Assembly: GCF_025370935.1 (NCBI RefSeq)
Contig: NC_133472.1
Location: forward strand, 26,956,401 to 27,020,400
From: Choristoneura fumiferana
Lineage: Eukaryota > Arthropoda > Insecta > Lepidoptera > Tortricidae
DNA: 64,000 nt
Reading direction: 5' to 3'
Part shown: positions 10,936 to 21,112 of the stretch, one piece after another
Position numbering within the stretch: the first letter of the stretch is position 1
Layout of the letters: every line of letters begins with the position of its first letter
Notes under the pieces: model-generated
Databases searched by the model: none
Seen by the model: the letters and a program-made list of their open reading frames with translations, nothing else
Told to the model about the DNA's origin: nothing
Translations under genes and position numbers: made by a program

Positions 10936-12448
10936 TTTTTTAGGGTTCCGTACCCAAAGAGTGCCAACGGGACCCTATTACTCCGTCCGTCTGTCACAGG
11001 GCTCTATCTCTGAAGCCATCAAAGTTAGACACTTGAAATTTTCACAGATTATGTATTACTGTGTATGTATGTGTGTGTGTATTATGTAACAACAAATACT
11101 AAAAATAAAATAAAGTTAAAAATTAAAGGGGGTCGTCATACAAGAAACGTGTTTTTGGCAGCGTTTTTGGTTGCTAGGCGTTATTAGCAGTTACTAAGGC
11201 GACCGTGACGCCTAGCAACGGCTAGCTGTGTCGTTTGAGTATTTACTATTAAGTTTGCGATTTTAATGATATTTTATAAAAGCTTCGATTATATAATATA
11301 GTGACTGTCTGATTGTGTACTTTATTAATTTTGTGCAAAATTAATGAAGCAATTTATGAACCACAAACCTCAATTAATAAGTTAACTTTGGTAAAGAGCT
11401 CGCCAAATCCGCACCGTAGTAATCACTATGCTTACCTATTGTTTTTTACACTAAAAAATAATTTAACACTATTTACTAGTTTATAATACAGTTTAAAATT
11501 TATTCACACTAGTCGAGCTTCTTATTATTAAATTACAGAACATACGAAGTCCGCCGAATTTCCCGCGAATGAACCGCGCTGACAGCCATTTTGTTTTGAG
11601 CCACGCGCGGCGCGGGCAATGGTTTCAGAAGCAAACAGCCAGATCCAAAGAGGATGAGAATTCAAATTGTTTTTTATTCAAAATTCTTGCACAAGTGCAT
11701 ACATTTCGACGATGCTATTAAAAGCTTTTCTTTAGGTTGCCCTGTTTGTTTCTTTATTTAAATTGTTTGTTTGGGTCAAATATTGAAAGCTAAATTTGAC
11801 CCCCTTTCCAGCGGTCCGATCGACTTGAAATTTGGTATACTATGTAAATTCGGTGACAATACAATAATCTGGTAGTGACATCTTGGTAGTCCTGCCAGGA
11901 TCGTCTCTGCAGGAGGGAACTCCTCAATAGTTAATAGTACCTACCGACTTGAAATTTGATACAGTTATGTAGTTTAGATGGCAATGCAAGTAAAGTCAAC
12001 AAAAAGTACATTCAGCAAAAAAAGCTTGTAGTAAAAATGTAATTTTTAACAAAAACGTATTACAAGCATTATATTTATTTGCAGTATAATGTAACTATGT
12101 TTTCTTGGGTGGAATCTTTCAACTGAAATTGGAAGGATGGATTGGATGTCTTCAACCGATTGAGCTGAAATTTAACACGCATGTATATAAATTCGATAAC
12201 AATGCAATATTATTATGACATGGAGTTGATCTGATGATAAAGCTAGCGGGTGACCATAGGAACTCTGTAATAAACGACACGACCGCATCTAGTTTGGACT
12301 CGTTTGATTAGCCTTAACGGGTATTTTGGCAACCAGGGGCATAAAGTACAGTCAGCAAAAAAAAAACTTATATTAGAAGAATTAAAAAAATACTGAACTG
12401 TTTCCGGAACCCTTCATGTGCGAGTCCGACTCGCACTTGACCAATTTT
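10936..12448 (-). mobile_element. Long CCGGCC-type element, reverse orientation
   Basis: Read on the minus strand it starts GGTCAAGTGCGAGTCGGACT and ends GGGTACGGAACCCTAAAAAA. It is 1.5 kb against about 650 bp for the short forms at 2143 and 3720. Internally it has two related blocks with GACTTGAAATTTG (11823 and 11946), and a GC-rich stretch at 11540-11640 that is unlike the rest. It may be composite. Confidence 0.6.
11169..11230. repeat. Inverted repeat, GTTGCTAGGCGT / ACGCCTAGCAAC
   Basis: Twelve-base perfect arms at 11170-11181 and 11218-11229 enclose 36 bp inside the long CCGGCC-type element. The arms look like RFX X-box half-sites (GTTGCT, AGCAAC), but the spacing is wrong for an X-box, so no regulatory claim is made. 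Confidence 0.4.
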
Positions 12449-13355
12449 TCTCATTCGTATGGGAATCTTTCTATACAGAGTATTTTAGAAACATAGTACC
12501 TACCTATCACGTATACACGAGTCCTATGACCTATCACGTACGCAAGAGTTAAAGCTGCGTAGCGTTTTAAAATGAATTTGAATCTTTTTATATTGCATTT
12601 GCAAAGAAATTGTCCCTTACTTCGTTTAAATGTATGAGATGGCTTAATGCAAATATTGCTATTCAAATAGAATTGCGTATTCAGCATATTAAAACAAACC
12701 TGCTATCAATACGTATTGAAAAAAAAATGTGATCGTCCCTAACCTAATTTCTGTCGCTCGAAAATCGCTCGAGCTTCGAGTAAAAATACCGGGCTCCGTA
12801 GAAGTATCCTGGTAATCTTAATTTATTTATTTATTATTATTTATTTATTTATTATTGAGAACAAAAGAAATAAGTGTACAGAAGATGATACAAGTATCTT
12901 AGTACTGTGACTAAAACTAACATGCACTTACTCCCTAAACAGTCTCACTAAGGCACATGTGTGATTTCTAGCCAACGTACACTTCACGAAGCTAACCGGT
13001 CGGTACGCTAATAGATAGTCATAACAGAGCAGAGTAGCCAGTACGATACACCTACAATAACAATAAATACAACAATAACAATAACAAAACAATATAACTA
13101 CTAGTACTATTACTTATTCTGTGATAACACGAGAACAAGGAAACGAGGAAGTTATGAGTGTTCCGGTGTATGTTTGTTACTCTGTTACGATAACCGGTTG
13201 GATAGATTTGATGAATTTTCACACACAGGTAAACGGATTACAATAGATAAATATGTAGAAAGTGCATATTGTAGTGGATAGTGATAAGCGAATATTTGCA
13301 GACGAATCGCGGACAATAGTATTTAAATTAAAAACAAATTCCACTTTTATCAAAA
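12449..13355. other. No gene recognised
   Basis: AT-rich, with (ATTT)n near 12820-12855. The stretch that follows (12855-13050) has the unstructured look of an old retroelement tail. No exon is supported. Confidence 0.4.
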
Positions 13356-13759
13356 ACCGCCCGCGACTTCGTCCGAGTTGAAATTAATGTTACACGTGAA
13401 AAACGATAAGGAATTTCCAGTATAAAAGTCGAAAACAGCCTAGTGGATTAGCCGTGAAAACAAATATATGAATGAACGAAGAAATTATATTCCGAGTACC
13501 TATTTACCTACGACGGCTTTGCTTGCCTTTTGATTGCTTCACGTGTTTGCTCCATGGGAGAAATATATGTGCCAAGATTACCGCCACATTACACATTAAG
13601 TACATATTAATTTGATAATCGACTGTGTTCGTTTTAGTTTCCATTAACTTCAAGGGAAGCTGTTTCAGATCAAGTAAACTTCCCCAAAGACACTAAGGTA
13701 ACGGGGCGCCTATTACGGTGGTACTTATACTTGAAACGTTTAGGAAATTAACTAAATGT

Positions 13760-13795
13760 AAAGAAACTTCAGCTGCCAGATTTGGTACATTCTAG
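13760..13795 (+). mobile_element. Left part of a host element split by the 1-kb TIR element
   Basis: AACTTCAGCTGCCAGATTTG matches AACTTCACCAGCCAGATTTG at 19843. In that copy the sequence continues directly into what here lies at 14821-14905. The two pieces are therefore the halves of one older element. Confidence 0.6.
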
Positions 13796-14820
13796 AGTCT
13801 GTTCAATATTTATAGGAATGGGCAGAAGGAAAATAGGCTATTTATATTGCACGCTTTTGGAAGTCATTTAATAAATTGATTTTTTTTAGTTTACGGTCTA
13901 AACATAATTCTAATTAAAATATCGAAGACGTCAATATTAGTTTCAGTTATTTGTTAACTAACTGTTGCCCGCGACTCCGTTCACGTAGCATTCGTTTATT
14001 GCTATCCCGCGGGAACTATGCAATTTTTCGGGATAAAAACTATTCAATTTCCTTCCCCGGGACTGGCACTATCTGTATACCGAATTGCACCTAAATCGGT
14101 TGAGCGGTTAAGACGTGAAGTGCTAGGCAACAAACGAACATACAGACTTACAAACTTTCGCAATTATAATTAATATTAGTGAGATTAACTTTGCTATTTT
14201 TCATATCATAATATAAAAACAGTAAAAAAAACTTTCCTATTTTGTTAAAAACAGAAACGTCTTCCTATAAAATACCTACTAAAGAGGCAGAAGTAAAGAA
14301 TATTCTGCAAGAAACGGGACTTTTATAATATTGTTAACTCAAGAAATATTCTATACATTATTTATTGTTTTTAATCGCCAGTTTGGATCAAAATATGATG
14401 ACCTTTAATCATGTACGAATAGTTAGCTTTTCACTACTAAAGCACTGCACCAAATTAGATAAAATTTGGAATGGAAAAAAGCTTGAACTTCATAGCAGAA
14501 ACTACGAGTAGAATATTTTTTAACAGGGAATGGAGCGGACGAACCCACGAAAAACACAGTTATTAAAATTATGTTTAAATATAAATCGAATCAGTATTAT
14601 TTGTACTATTACTTATTCTGTGGTATTATGTAGCAAATTACGTATTATTATGGTGTTATTTTATACTTACAAAGTAAACAAACAACACTTTAAACTGCAG
14701 TGTAAAAAAAAGATGACTTCATCTTATTACTTCTTTCATCATTATTACGACTTCACAGAAAATGTTTAGAACCCCTTCTTCTGTGACCTTCTAGAGTCCA
14801 ATGTTATCCTGAATGGACTA
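13796..14820 (+). mobile_element. 1-kb non-autonomous element with short imperfect terminal inverted repeats, copy 1
   Basis: The left end AGTCTGTTCAATA and the reverse complement of the right end, AGTCCATTCAGGA, match at 9 of 13 positions. A collinear copy lies at 40667-42103. The flanks here (13760-13795 and 14821-14905) are contiguous at 19843-19985, giving an empty-site comparison. A short interspersed element is nested at 13966-14190 in both copies. The 79-codon frame at 14530-14769 is not protein-like. The superfamily is undetermined. Confidence 0.65.
13966..14190 (+). mobile_element. GTTGCCCGCGACTCCG...ATATTAGTGAGATT interspersed element
   Basis: It has the order CCCGCGACTCCG, TATCCCGCGGGAAC, TTTTTCGGGATAAAAACTAT, CCTAAATCGGTTGAGCGGTT and CAAACTTTCGCAATTATAAT. 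This is the short form of the family whose expanded form is at 385-1994. It is at the same position in the sister 1-kb element (40838-41068), so it inserted before the two copies separated. Confidence 0.7.
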
Positions 14821-15430
14821 TAGGATTTTAAACATTTTACTTATCTATCATTGTCATACAAACTAGACTAGTTAGTAGTTTAGATAGTTTGATAGGGGGA
14901 TTTCAATATTAAAACACCAATTGACGTTGTTTTGTTTACATTAGTTAAATTCCTATCCAAACCAAGTAAGTATAAGGAAGTTTTCAAATGAGTCCAAAAA
15001 ATTATAAGGTTATCAAAGCTCCTTAACAAACGAGAATAAATAGTTTTTTCACCTCAGCACCTCAAACAGGCAGGTTTTGCTATGAAAAATCAGAGAGCAA
15101 AATCGCATTTTGCTCACTCCGTGAGACAAAGTAACTTTTTAATTTTTTTTTTTAAATGCTGAGTACAGTGATGGGTCTACTCACTGAATTCCAAATATTT
15201 TAACCAAGAGGATTTGAACTTTACTTTGATCTGTCATAATTTCACTTCACACGAAAAAAGCAAGAGATATGATCAAATGTGTTGATTACGATCTCATATT
15301 AAAATTTTGGTATTAAAAATATATACATAAGTATTTATATATTATTATTATTTATTATATTATAATATTTCTTTTTCAATATTGGTTATATTTCAACAAA
15401 CAACAGACTTATACAGAATGAAAGAAAAAT
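14821..15430. other. Right part of split host element, then unassigned AT-rich DNA
   Basis: 14821-14905 matches 19872-19985 (GATTTTA, TTTTACTT, CATTGT, ATACAAACTA, TTTAGATAGTTTGAT). From 14906 to 15430 I see no exon and no clear repeat. Confidence 0.45.
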
Positions 15431-15447
15431 AAGGGGAAATACGGAAA

Positions 15448-15526
15448 ATACCGAAATACCGGGATACCGGTTTTCAAAATTTGAATACCGGAATAATACC
15501 GGTATCGCCATCAAACCCAATACCGC
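15448..15526. repeat. Cluster of ATACCG motifs
   Basis: ATACCG occurs at 15448, 15456, 15464, 15485, 15496 and 15520, four times extended to ATACCGG. Clustered short motifs of this kind occur in subterminal regions of DNA transposons, but no paired end was found, so the assignment stays open. Confidence 0.45.
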
Positions 15527-15950
15527 ATAGCCCTCATTACAATATTTTTATATTTTGTAATATGCCATTTTAATAAATGTCTGTTAATTATGAGTATTTT
15601 CTTTAATTTCAATTCACTTGAATGTTGGCTATCCAAAGTTTAAGAAAAAATATTTTAAAGAATAAATTCCTTAAAAAGCAGTTTATTGCATTTGAGCATT
15701 TAAGGCTGCTTTGTAGTGAATTACTCAGTTAATATAATTTATCTACTGTTTGCTTTAAAAAGTAGTTTGGTGTTATAATTTATTTAAGGCAGTTACAGGA
15801 CTTTCACTTCTTTGTAAATAATTACACTAAAAGGATTTATTGTCAAGACACTTTACAAAAAGGCGGCTAACTACAAACACTGAATTTTAAAGAATTACGA
15901 TTATGCAATTGAAATGCCTTTTAATTTTCAATTATTAATTGTTAGTAATG

Positions 15951-15997
15951 ATTCACTAAAAGGCAGCTTCGGGACTTTAGCTGCCTTTTTGTGAATT
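15951..15997. repeat. Hairpin, ATTCACTAAAAGGCAGCT / AGCTGCCTTTTTGTGAAT
   Basis: Arms of about 18 bp enclose TCGGGACTTT. Related words (AAGGCTGCTTTGTAGTGAATT near 15701, TTAAGGCAGTTACAGGACTTT near 15785) suggest a decayed palindromic MITE spanning about 15660-15997. Confidence 0.5.
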
Positions 15998-16369
15998 ATT
16001 ATAGATACCTATACGTCTATAGTTCCATCTTTTTAATGACCCAAAGATGAGGTTTTTTGCATTATTAAAAAGTATGATCTTACGAGTCTGAAATTTGTGT
16101 CGTACCTACTGAGTACTTTTCGTTCCATATTCAAAACCTGTCTATTTACCGGAGACCTTTGATCGTTGTCTGGCAATCTTAAGTGACTTTTTAAAGATGT
16201 AATGGCGACTGTATGAATCATTTTTCAGAAAAAGTTTTAAATATAATTAAGCAAGTACTATATTTATTTCTCAACAATCGGATTATATTTTAAAGTTTTG
16301 ATATTTTTTGTCTTCTAAATATATGTGGTTTTATTTTAACCTTTAATTTAAATGTTCTCGCTGCTCAGG

Positions 16370-16560
16370 TGAAAAGTTGTATGTGTCACACGAGACCAAA
16401 GTTTTTTTTGCATCTCGTATGTTTGAATCCCTCGCTGATCTCAGGATTCTAACCTAGAATCACTCGCTATCGCTCGTGATTCAATTGTAGAATCCTTCGC
16501 TTCCTCGGGATTCAAAATCAACACTCGCACCAAAAAACGACTTTGCTCTCTTGATGCACA
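16370..16560. repeat. Dispersed repeat rich in CTCGC / GATTC words
   Basis: TCGCTGATCTCAGGATTCTA, CACTCGCTATCGCTCGTGAT and similar words repeat the pattern 'CG-rich seven-mer then GGATTC'. The stretch at 60360-60545 has the same style (CGAGCGAAGCGAGTGGTTCA). They probably belong to the same family. Confidence 0.4.
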
Positions 16561-16596
16561 AATAACTATTATATTTAAGATCGATTATTGAAGTTA

Positions 16597-16932
16597 GAGC
16601 CGTGGTGGCCTAGTGGTTTACCCGTGGCCTGTCAAGCAGAGGATCGTGAGTTCAAACCCCGGCTCGCACCTCTGAGTTTTTCGAAATTCATGTGTGAAAT
16701 TACCTACATTTGAAATTTACCACGAGCTTAGCGGTGTAGGAAAACATCGTGAGGAAACCTGCACAAACCTGCACAAACCTGCGAAGCAATTCAATGGTGT
16801 ATGTGAAGTTCCCAATCCGCACTGGGCCCGCGAGGGAACTACGGCCCAAGCCCTCTCATTCTGAGAAGAGGCCTGTGCCCAGCAGTGGGACGTATATAGG
16901 CTGGGATGATGATGATGATGATGATGATGATT
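16597..16932 (+). mobile_element. tRNA-derived SINE with RTE-like (GAT)n tail
   Basis: The A box is TGGCCTAGTGG (16605) and the B box is GTTCAAACCCCGG. The 3' part reads GAGGCCTGTGCCCAGCAGTG, then GGACGTATATAGGCTGGGAT and (GAT)n. This tail matches the 3' ends of RTE-type elements at 41480-41521, which suggests the SINE uses RTE machinery. A frame ending in Asp repeats is an artefact of (GAT)n. Confidence 0.85.
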
Positions 16933-17748
16933 GAACTTTCAGTGTCGTTACTTTCTGGGCTCGTTTTAGTTATTATTAATTGGATAAAATAAGTAATGGA
17001 CAGGCTGTGCTACTATTACCGCAACAGCAACTTTCTACCATCGGTAATTAGGAACCCAACTCATGATTTGAAACCTAAAACCGAGGGGTTAAAAATGGCA
17101 TTAGTCCTGTATATTATATTGTATACCAAGTTTTTTTGAAAAAACAAAATAAAAAACTAAAATATGATTCAAATAATGTATCCAGCCCACTATATATTTT
17201 TATGCTTATTCCACCAGTAATATATGTACTTATGCTGTATGATGTATTTGTATGCTGAGTAAAGTCACAACTTTATCAAAAAAATCTGCACTAAACCCTA
17301 AATGTGAATTATAATAACAGAAAAATAAAATGTCACTCGATAATACGACTAGATATCACCGACCCAAATAAAATTGAATGGGTCGGTAATTCTATTACCG
17401 AGGGTTATGCGATCATACCATCGTTAATCGGCTTAATTGTAAAATCTAATTCCGACCCATAAAACAATAGGAAAGAGTTGTGTTTGCATTACAAATCAAT
17501 AATACTTGTTACAAACTTGGCATATTACCAAAATTACGTAACTGGTAAGTAAATATAAAATTTTATTGCAAAATTTAAACAACCTGGCAAAATAACGGTT
17601 TCTATAGAAACTAACTACAAATTCAATAGTGAAGTTTTTGTTAAAGTTCTTTTTATACCACGGAAATGTTTTTTTAAAAGCGTGAATAGACCAAGATTGA
17701 AATAACTGTAACGAGTTATATAAACGATTATTTATACCAAAATTAAGC
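16933..17748. other. No gene recognised; one hairpin
   Basis: CCGACCCA (17359) and TGGGTCGG (17379) form a short stem-loop. The rest is AT-rich with no supported exon. Confidence 0.4.
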
Positions 17749-17778
17749 ATGAGGATCCAAAATCACCAGTTTAAATAT

Positions 17779-17798
17779 TACCGTGGTATACCACGGTA
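17779..17798. repeat. Perfect 20-bp palindrome
   Basis: TACCGTGGTATACCACGGTA is its own reverse complement. It lies 23 bp before the ATG of the small ORF at 17821. Confidence 0.7.
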
Positions 17799-17820
17799 TT
17801 ACAAGCCGCAGTTAATAATG

Positions 17821-17964
17821 GCGCCTATCGCCGCTGTAATTATTTTATTTTCCATTTTAATCGTATTCCCGGGCCAAAAAATATACAAAAAGTACTCAGA
17901 ACTCGCACAAAAAACTATAAAAAGCCATTTAAAAACCTTAACATTAGTTCAATTACCACACTAA
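17821..17964 (+). CDS. Possible small membrane protein or first exon
   Basis: The frame opens upstream at 17749, but the ATG at 17818-17820, within TTAATAATGGCG, has the better context. The predicted peptide of 48 residues starts MAPIAAVIILFSILIVFPGQ: a hydrophobic run of about 17 residues followed by a basic segment (KIYKKYSELAQKTIKSHLKT), as in a single-pass membrane micropeptide. I do not recognise a family, and an AT-rich region readily gives hydrophobic frames by chance. Low confidence. Confidence 0.2.
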   Translation, partial: APIAAVIILFSILIVFPGQKIYKKYSELAQKTIKSHLKTLTLVQLPH

Positions 17965-18458
17965 ATAAGATTCAAGTCCGCGTGTAGGTATGTGGTGTCA
18001 CGCGTTAGTACCTATGGCAAATTCTCTACCAACGGTGACGTTTCGGAAATTCACGAATTGCGGGATCTTTGATTCATTCACGTACCTACACTAGCTCTCA
18101 AATCATAGACCCGTGGGTCAACTAAATAAGCTTTTATCGTGTAAAATATTTTCTTTACAAATCGATCTGTTTGATTATAAAGTATCCTAGCTCTCACTGT
18201 TTAAAAGATTGGTAATCAGCGACTAAATTTAATCAATACAGCATTTTTGTGTGCGTGTGCGTGTGCGTGTGTGTATTTAATTATAGGCTGCAATAATACC
18301 CTCAGTTTCATTATAGTTAAGAGTCCTTAATCAAGATTCAATTTCTTTTTTGATATTTTTTGTGACTTCCTTATTTTGTATTTGGTTACATGCCTTATTA
18401 TCAATGAATGTATGGGAGGACTTAGAGTAAGTAAGTACCTGTTTATTTATTTTGACAG
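17965..18458. other. Intronic or intergenic, with a (GTGTGC)n microsatellite
   Basis: GTGTGCGTGTGCGTGTGCGT lies at 18250-18275. If the exon at 18459 is real, this is intron sequence; it ends in a good pyrimidine-rich acceptor, TGTTTATTTATTTTGACAG. Confidence 0.45.
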
Positions 18459-18577
18459 GTGAGACAGGTCCTGAAGAAGCACTACAGGAACTACATGGCA
18501 ATGCGCGGTCACAACCGCCGCCACCGCGACTCCTTCTACTTACGCTCCAGCAGTGGCGAGAACAAACCCAGGGTCCG
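18459..18577 (+). CDS. Exon of a putative class B GPCR cytoplasmic tail (exon A)
   Basis: A GC-rich block stands out from its AT-rich surroundings and is bounded by an acceptor (TTTATTTTGACAG|GTG) and a donor (GTCCG|GTAAGA). In phase 0 it reads VRQVLKKHYRNYMAMRGHNR then RHRDSFYLRSSSGENKPRV plus two bases. The beginning resembles helix 8 of secretin-family (class B) receptors, which have a NGEV(Q/R)-type helix followed by basic and aromatic residues; an exon boundary at the V codon is also familiar from that family. The exon ends in phase 2 and joins in frame to 19518-19616. The seven-helix exons were not found upstream in the window. The exon itself is well supported; the receptor class is inference. 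Confidence 0.6.
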
Positions 18578-19265
18578 GTAAGACCCACCATTCCCAGAGT
18601 AAAAATTGTTAACAATACCTATTTGTTTGTGTATTTGTGTGTGTGCCTGTTGGTTTCTTTTTCACAGAGCCGAATATAGTGGTCTGGAGGCTTTGGGGCA
18701 ACTAAAAAGTGGGAGCCCCTTGAGGTACAAAAGTCTTTGAAAAATTGTTGACCCATCGAAATATAAATATTTTTTTTTAGGTTTTTTTATTTACCAACAC
18801 AAAAATATATACCTACGTATTTATTACAACACAGTTGATGAGTATGAGATGAATAGGAAATAAAACTCCGCGAGTCCGCTGATTTTCAGTCTCCAACCTG
18901 ACTAAAACTAACTTAAACATCTAACTAAATCTAAGAAGGTGACTTCGCTGCCAAAGCGAACCTATTGTGGAGAGGTGCCCTAGTTGAGGTCCTGGATGCC
19001 CTCTCCTAAATGGACATTGAATGAACTTTGGTATGCAAACAACTGGTTCTCTGGCAGAGCAATAAGCAACTTTTATCCCAATATATAGGTATATAAATAC
19101 TCGTACCTACACACTAGTACACACCTAGGTACCCAAAGGTAAAATTCCAAAACTGTTCTTTTTACGTAAACGTAGACCTCATTGTAACAAAATTTAGTTA
19201 AATCTCGGAATTTCAATTGAACTGGCAAATCACGTGGCAAGCCACTCGTGTAAGGTCTAGTTAGT
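18578..19265. other. Probable intron with unassigned repeat-like DNA
   Basis: It lies between the two in-frame exons. 18840-19060 has the look of an old retroelement tail, but no partner copy was identified. Confidence 0.4.
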
Positions 19266-19476
19266 TGACATTTTTCAAACAATTGCAGATTTTTGTAAGA
19301 AAACATGTTTTTGTGTAATTTAATAGGTGGTGTGCATGAATACATGCCATCCTACATAAGTTCAACCTATTAAACCGTGAAATATCTTGTTGGAAGTACG
19401 ATTTTTTGGTAACGCCATAGACAATTTTGGTAACGCAGGAGACGCCCAAAGTGTGGGTAATATAGTTGATTGGCCC
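19266..19476 (+). mobile_element. MITE copy ending GTTGATTGGCCCA, left-truncated
   Basis: It is collinear with 46052-46261 (GACATTTTTCAAACAATTGC to TAGTTGATTGGCCCA). The copy at 46005 shows the full inverted repeat TGGGCCAATCAACT; this copy lacks the left terminus. It lies in the putative intron, 41 bp before the next exon. Confidence 0.65.
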
Positions 19477-19517
19477 AGGTTTCAATTTAAAAATACTTCG
19501 ATATTGCTTTGCTGCAG

Positions 19518-19616
19518 AAATAAAAAGAGTGACGACATTGAATGTGCCGAGTCCACTCAACCACAAGGAGATACGAACGTCGACCGAACTACTGTGAAGG
19601 TGGATTTGCATGTTAC
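19518..19616 (+). CDS. Exon of the same putative GPCR tail (exon B)
   Basis: Acceptor GATATTGCTTTGCTGCAG|A and donor GTTAC|GTAAGTAAG are both strong. Taking two bases (CG) from exon A, the first codon is CGA (Arg); the frame then reads NKKSDDIECAESTQPQGDTN and VDRTTVKVDLHV and ends in phase 2. The fit of phase, strand, spacing (940-bp intron) and hydrophilic composition supports one transcript with exon A. A continuing exon completing an AC|N threonine codon was not identified. Confidence 0.55.
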
Positions 19617-20491
19617 GTAAGTAAGACGATATAGCGTCACAACAAAAATATGTACCTAGATACAATAAATATTGTGTTCGTCAATATGATCCGTACTGAT
19701 GGGATTCAATCTTATATTTTTACTTCGCAAATACTGTCGATTACGCTTGACTACAGTCAGTAAATACCACAATATTATAATAAAAATATCAATACTTGAA
19801 AGGTACTTAGGTACGAGTACGAGTAATTAACTAAAAAACTAACTTCACCAGCCAGATTTGGCACATTCAAGGATTTAAGATTTTACTTTTCTACTCGTAT
19901 CATTGTAATACAAACTAATGTATTTCAATAAAGAAATGTAAATGTTTAGATAGTTTAATGGAGGAATTTATGTCTGGTTATTTTGTTAACTTTTAGTTAA
20001 TTACTTAAACCTTTTAAGTATAGATACCTACCACAATATTTTATTGCGCCTACGTCTACCTTGCTCGACATCATTCATCCATCTCCAATCTATGCTGAGC
20101 GGCAAAAATCTGGCCCTCGAATGTATGCAATAATCTAAGATAATTAAAGACAATAATAGGTAGGTAGTTTTGTCACAGGGCGGCCACGCCATACAAAATA
20201 CGCATTCTTGAATCTACATAGGCACGACAACGTCTGTACACGCGTCAATGTGTGCGTAAGACACACAGGGCTGACTATCGCAAAACCCTAGTACTATAGG
20301 GTGTGTAGGTATGGCTTAGATGTGTAAATAAATGTAATCGTTAATCATATATTTTTATTTAAACCTACTTATAATGTGTCTGTCTATGTATTTAAGCATT
20401 ATTATTTTAAATTACAATAAATATATGACTACAAACTTGAACGAATTATTCGTTACCTAATTAGTTCTTTCATGTATTAATCGCGATACTT
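19617..20491. other. No gene recognised; element fragments
   Basis: 19843-19985 is the uninterrupted counterpart of the element split at 13760 and 14821. 20085-20130 holds GGCAAAAATCTGGCCCTCGA, which recurs at 23670-23710 in similar form. Confidence 0.45.
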
Positions 20492-20590
20492 TTAGAAAGC
20501 ATTATTATTTACATTAGGAAATCGAAAAAAGCTCCCTTTCTTATCTTTGACTGTTGACAAACACCCATACAATGCACAGTATATCACCAT
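20492..20590 (-). pseudogene. THAP zinc-finger first exon, probably transposon-derived
   Basis: From ATG at 20590 the minus strand reads MVIYCALYGCLSTVKDKKGS and FFRFPN, then a potential GT donor (CCTAAT|GTAAAT) and a stop at 20492. The pattern C-x4-C, then K-rich, then SFFRFP, is the first half of a THAP (C2CH) DNA-binding domain. THAP domains are found in P-element-like transposases and in their domesticated derivatives. The second half (Trp, Cys, His, AVPTIF-type end) is not adjacent, so this is either a first exon or a remnant. The upstream 200 bp is GC-rich. Confidence 0.45.
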
Positions 20591-20790
20591 TTCGTTCGCA
20601 AAATTATTGCCCCCGAACTTAGTGCCGTGCGACGGTGCGACCGACATACATCGCGTTGCGCGCCCGACTGCTTTCCTGCGGTTTTCCTGCAATCTGCGCT
20701 TGAGGGGTGGGGTAACTCGAACCGGTGCGGGGCGGAGCGTGGCCATTCTGTACGTCAGTACTATTATATATTCTGTGGTTTTGTATAGAG
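20591..20790 (-). promoter_or_regulatory. GC-rich leader of the THAP fragment
   Basis: GC and CpG are strongly raised (TGCGACGGTGCGACCGACAT, ACCGGTGCGGGGCGGAGCGT) compared with its AT-rich surroundings. It lies directly upstream of the THAP ATG on the minus strand. ACTATTATATATTCTGTGG at its outer edge also occurs, slightly changed, near 13105 and 14605. It could be a transposon promoter and 5' leader. Function is inferred. Confidence 0.3.
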
Positions 20791-20819
20791 AGTGGGCCAA
20801 ACTTTGTGCCGCTGATCAT

Positions 20820-20935
20820 ATTTACGTCTCACACCTGGGCACAGGCCACATTTCTGGATGAGAGGGTTTGGGCTGCGGTTCTGTAGTTCCAAGCGGTCTC
20901 ATAGCGGATCGGGAACTTCACGCACATCATTTAAC
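20820..20935 (-). mobile_element. SINE/RTE 3' fragment, reverse orientation
   Basis: TTACGTCTCACACCTGGGCA and CAGGCCACATTTCTGGATGA are diverged forms of the SINE tail at 16810-16900 read in reverse complement. The tRNA-like head is absent. Confidence 0.5.
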
Positions 20936-21112
20936 TGTGTCACAGTAGTTATATAATATACACATAATCATACAACTTGTAAATACAGATTTCCGCAGTA
21001 TGTTTTTCCTTGCCAAAAGGCTCATGGTAAATTTAAATAAAATTCTGCAAAACTTTTAAAGTATGAATAATTTATTGAATCAGGCGTTACTTTGCGGAGG
21101 TCCATAATATCA

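Noticed and set aside
18241..18280. (GTGTGC)n as a functional element
   Set aside because: An ordinary microsatellite without other context.
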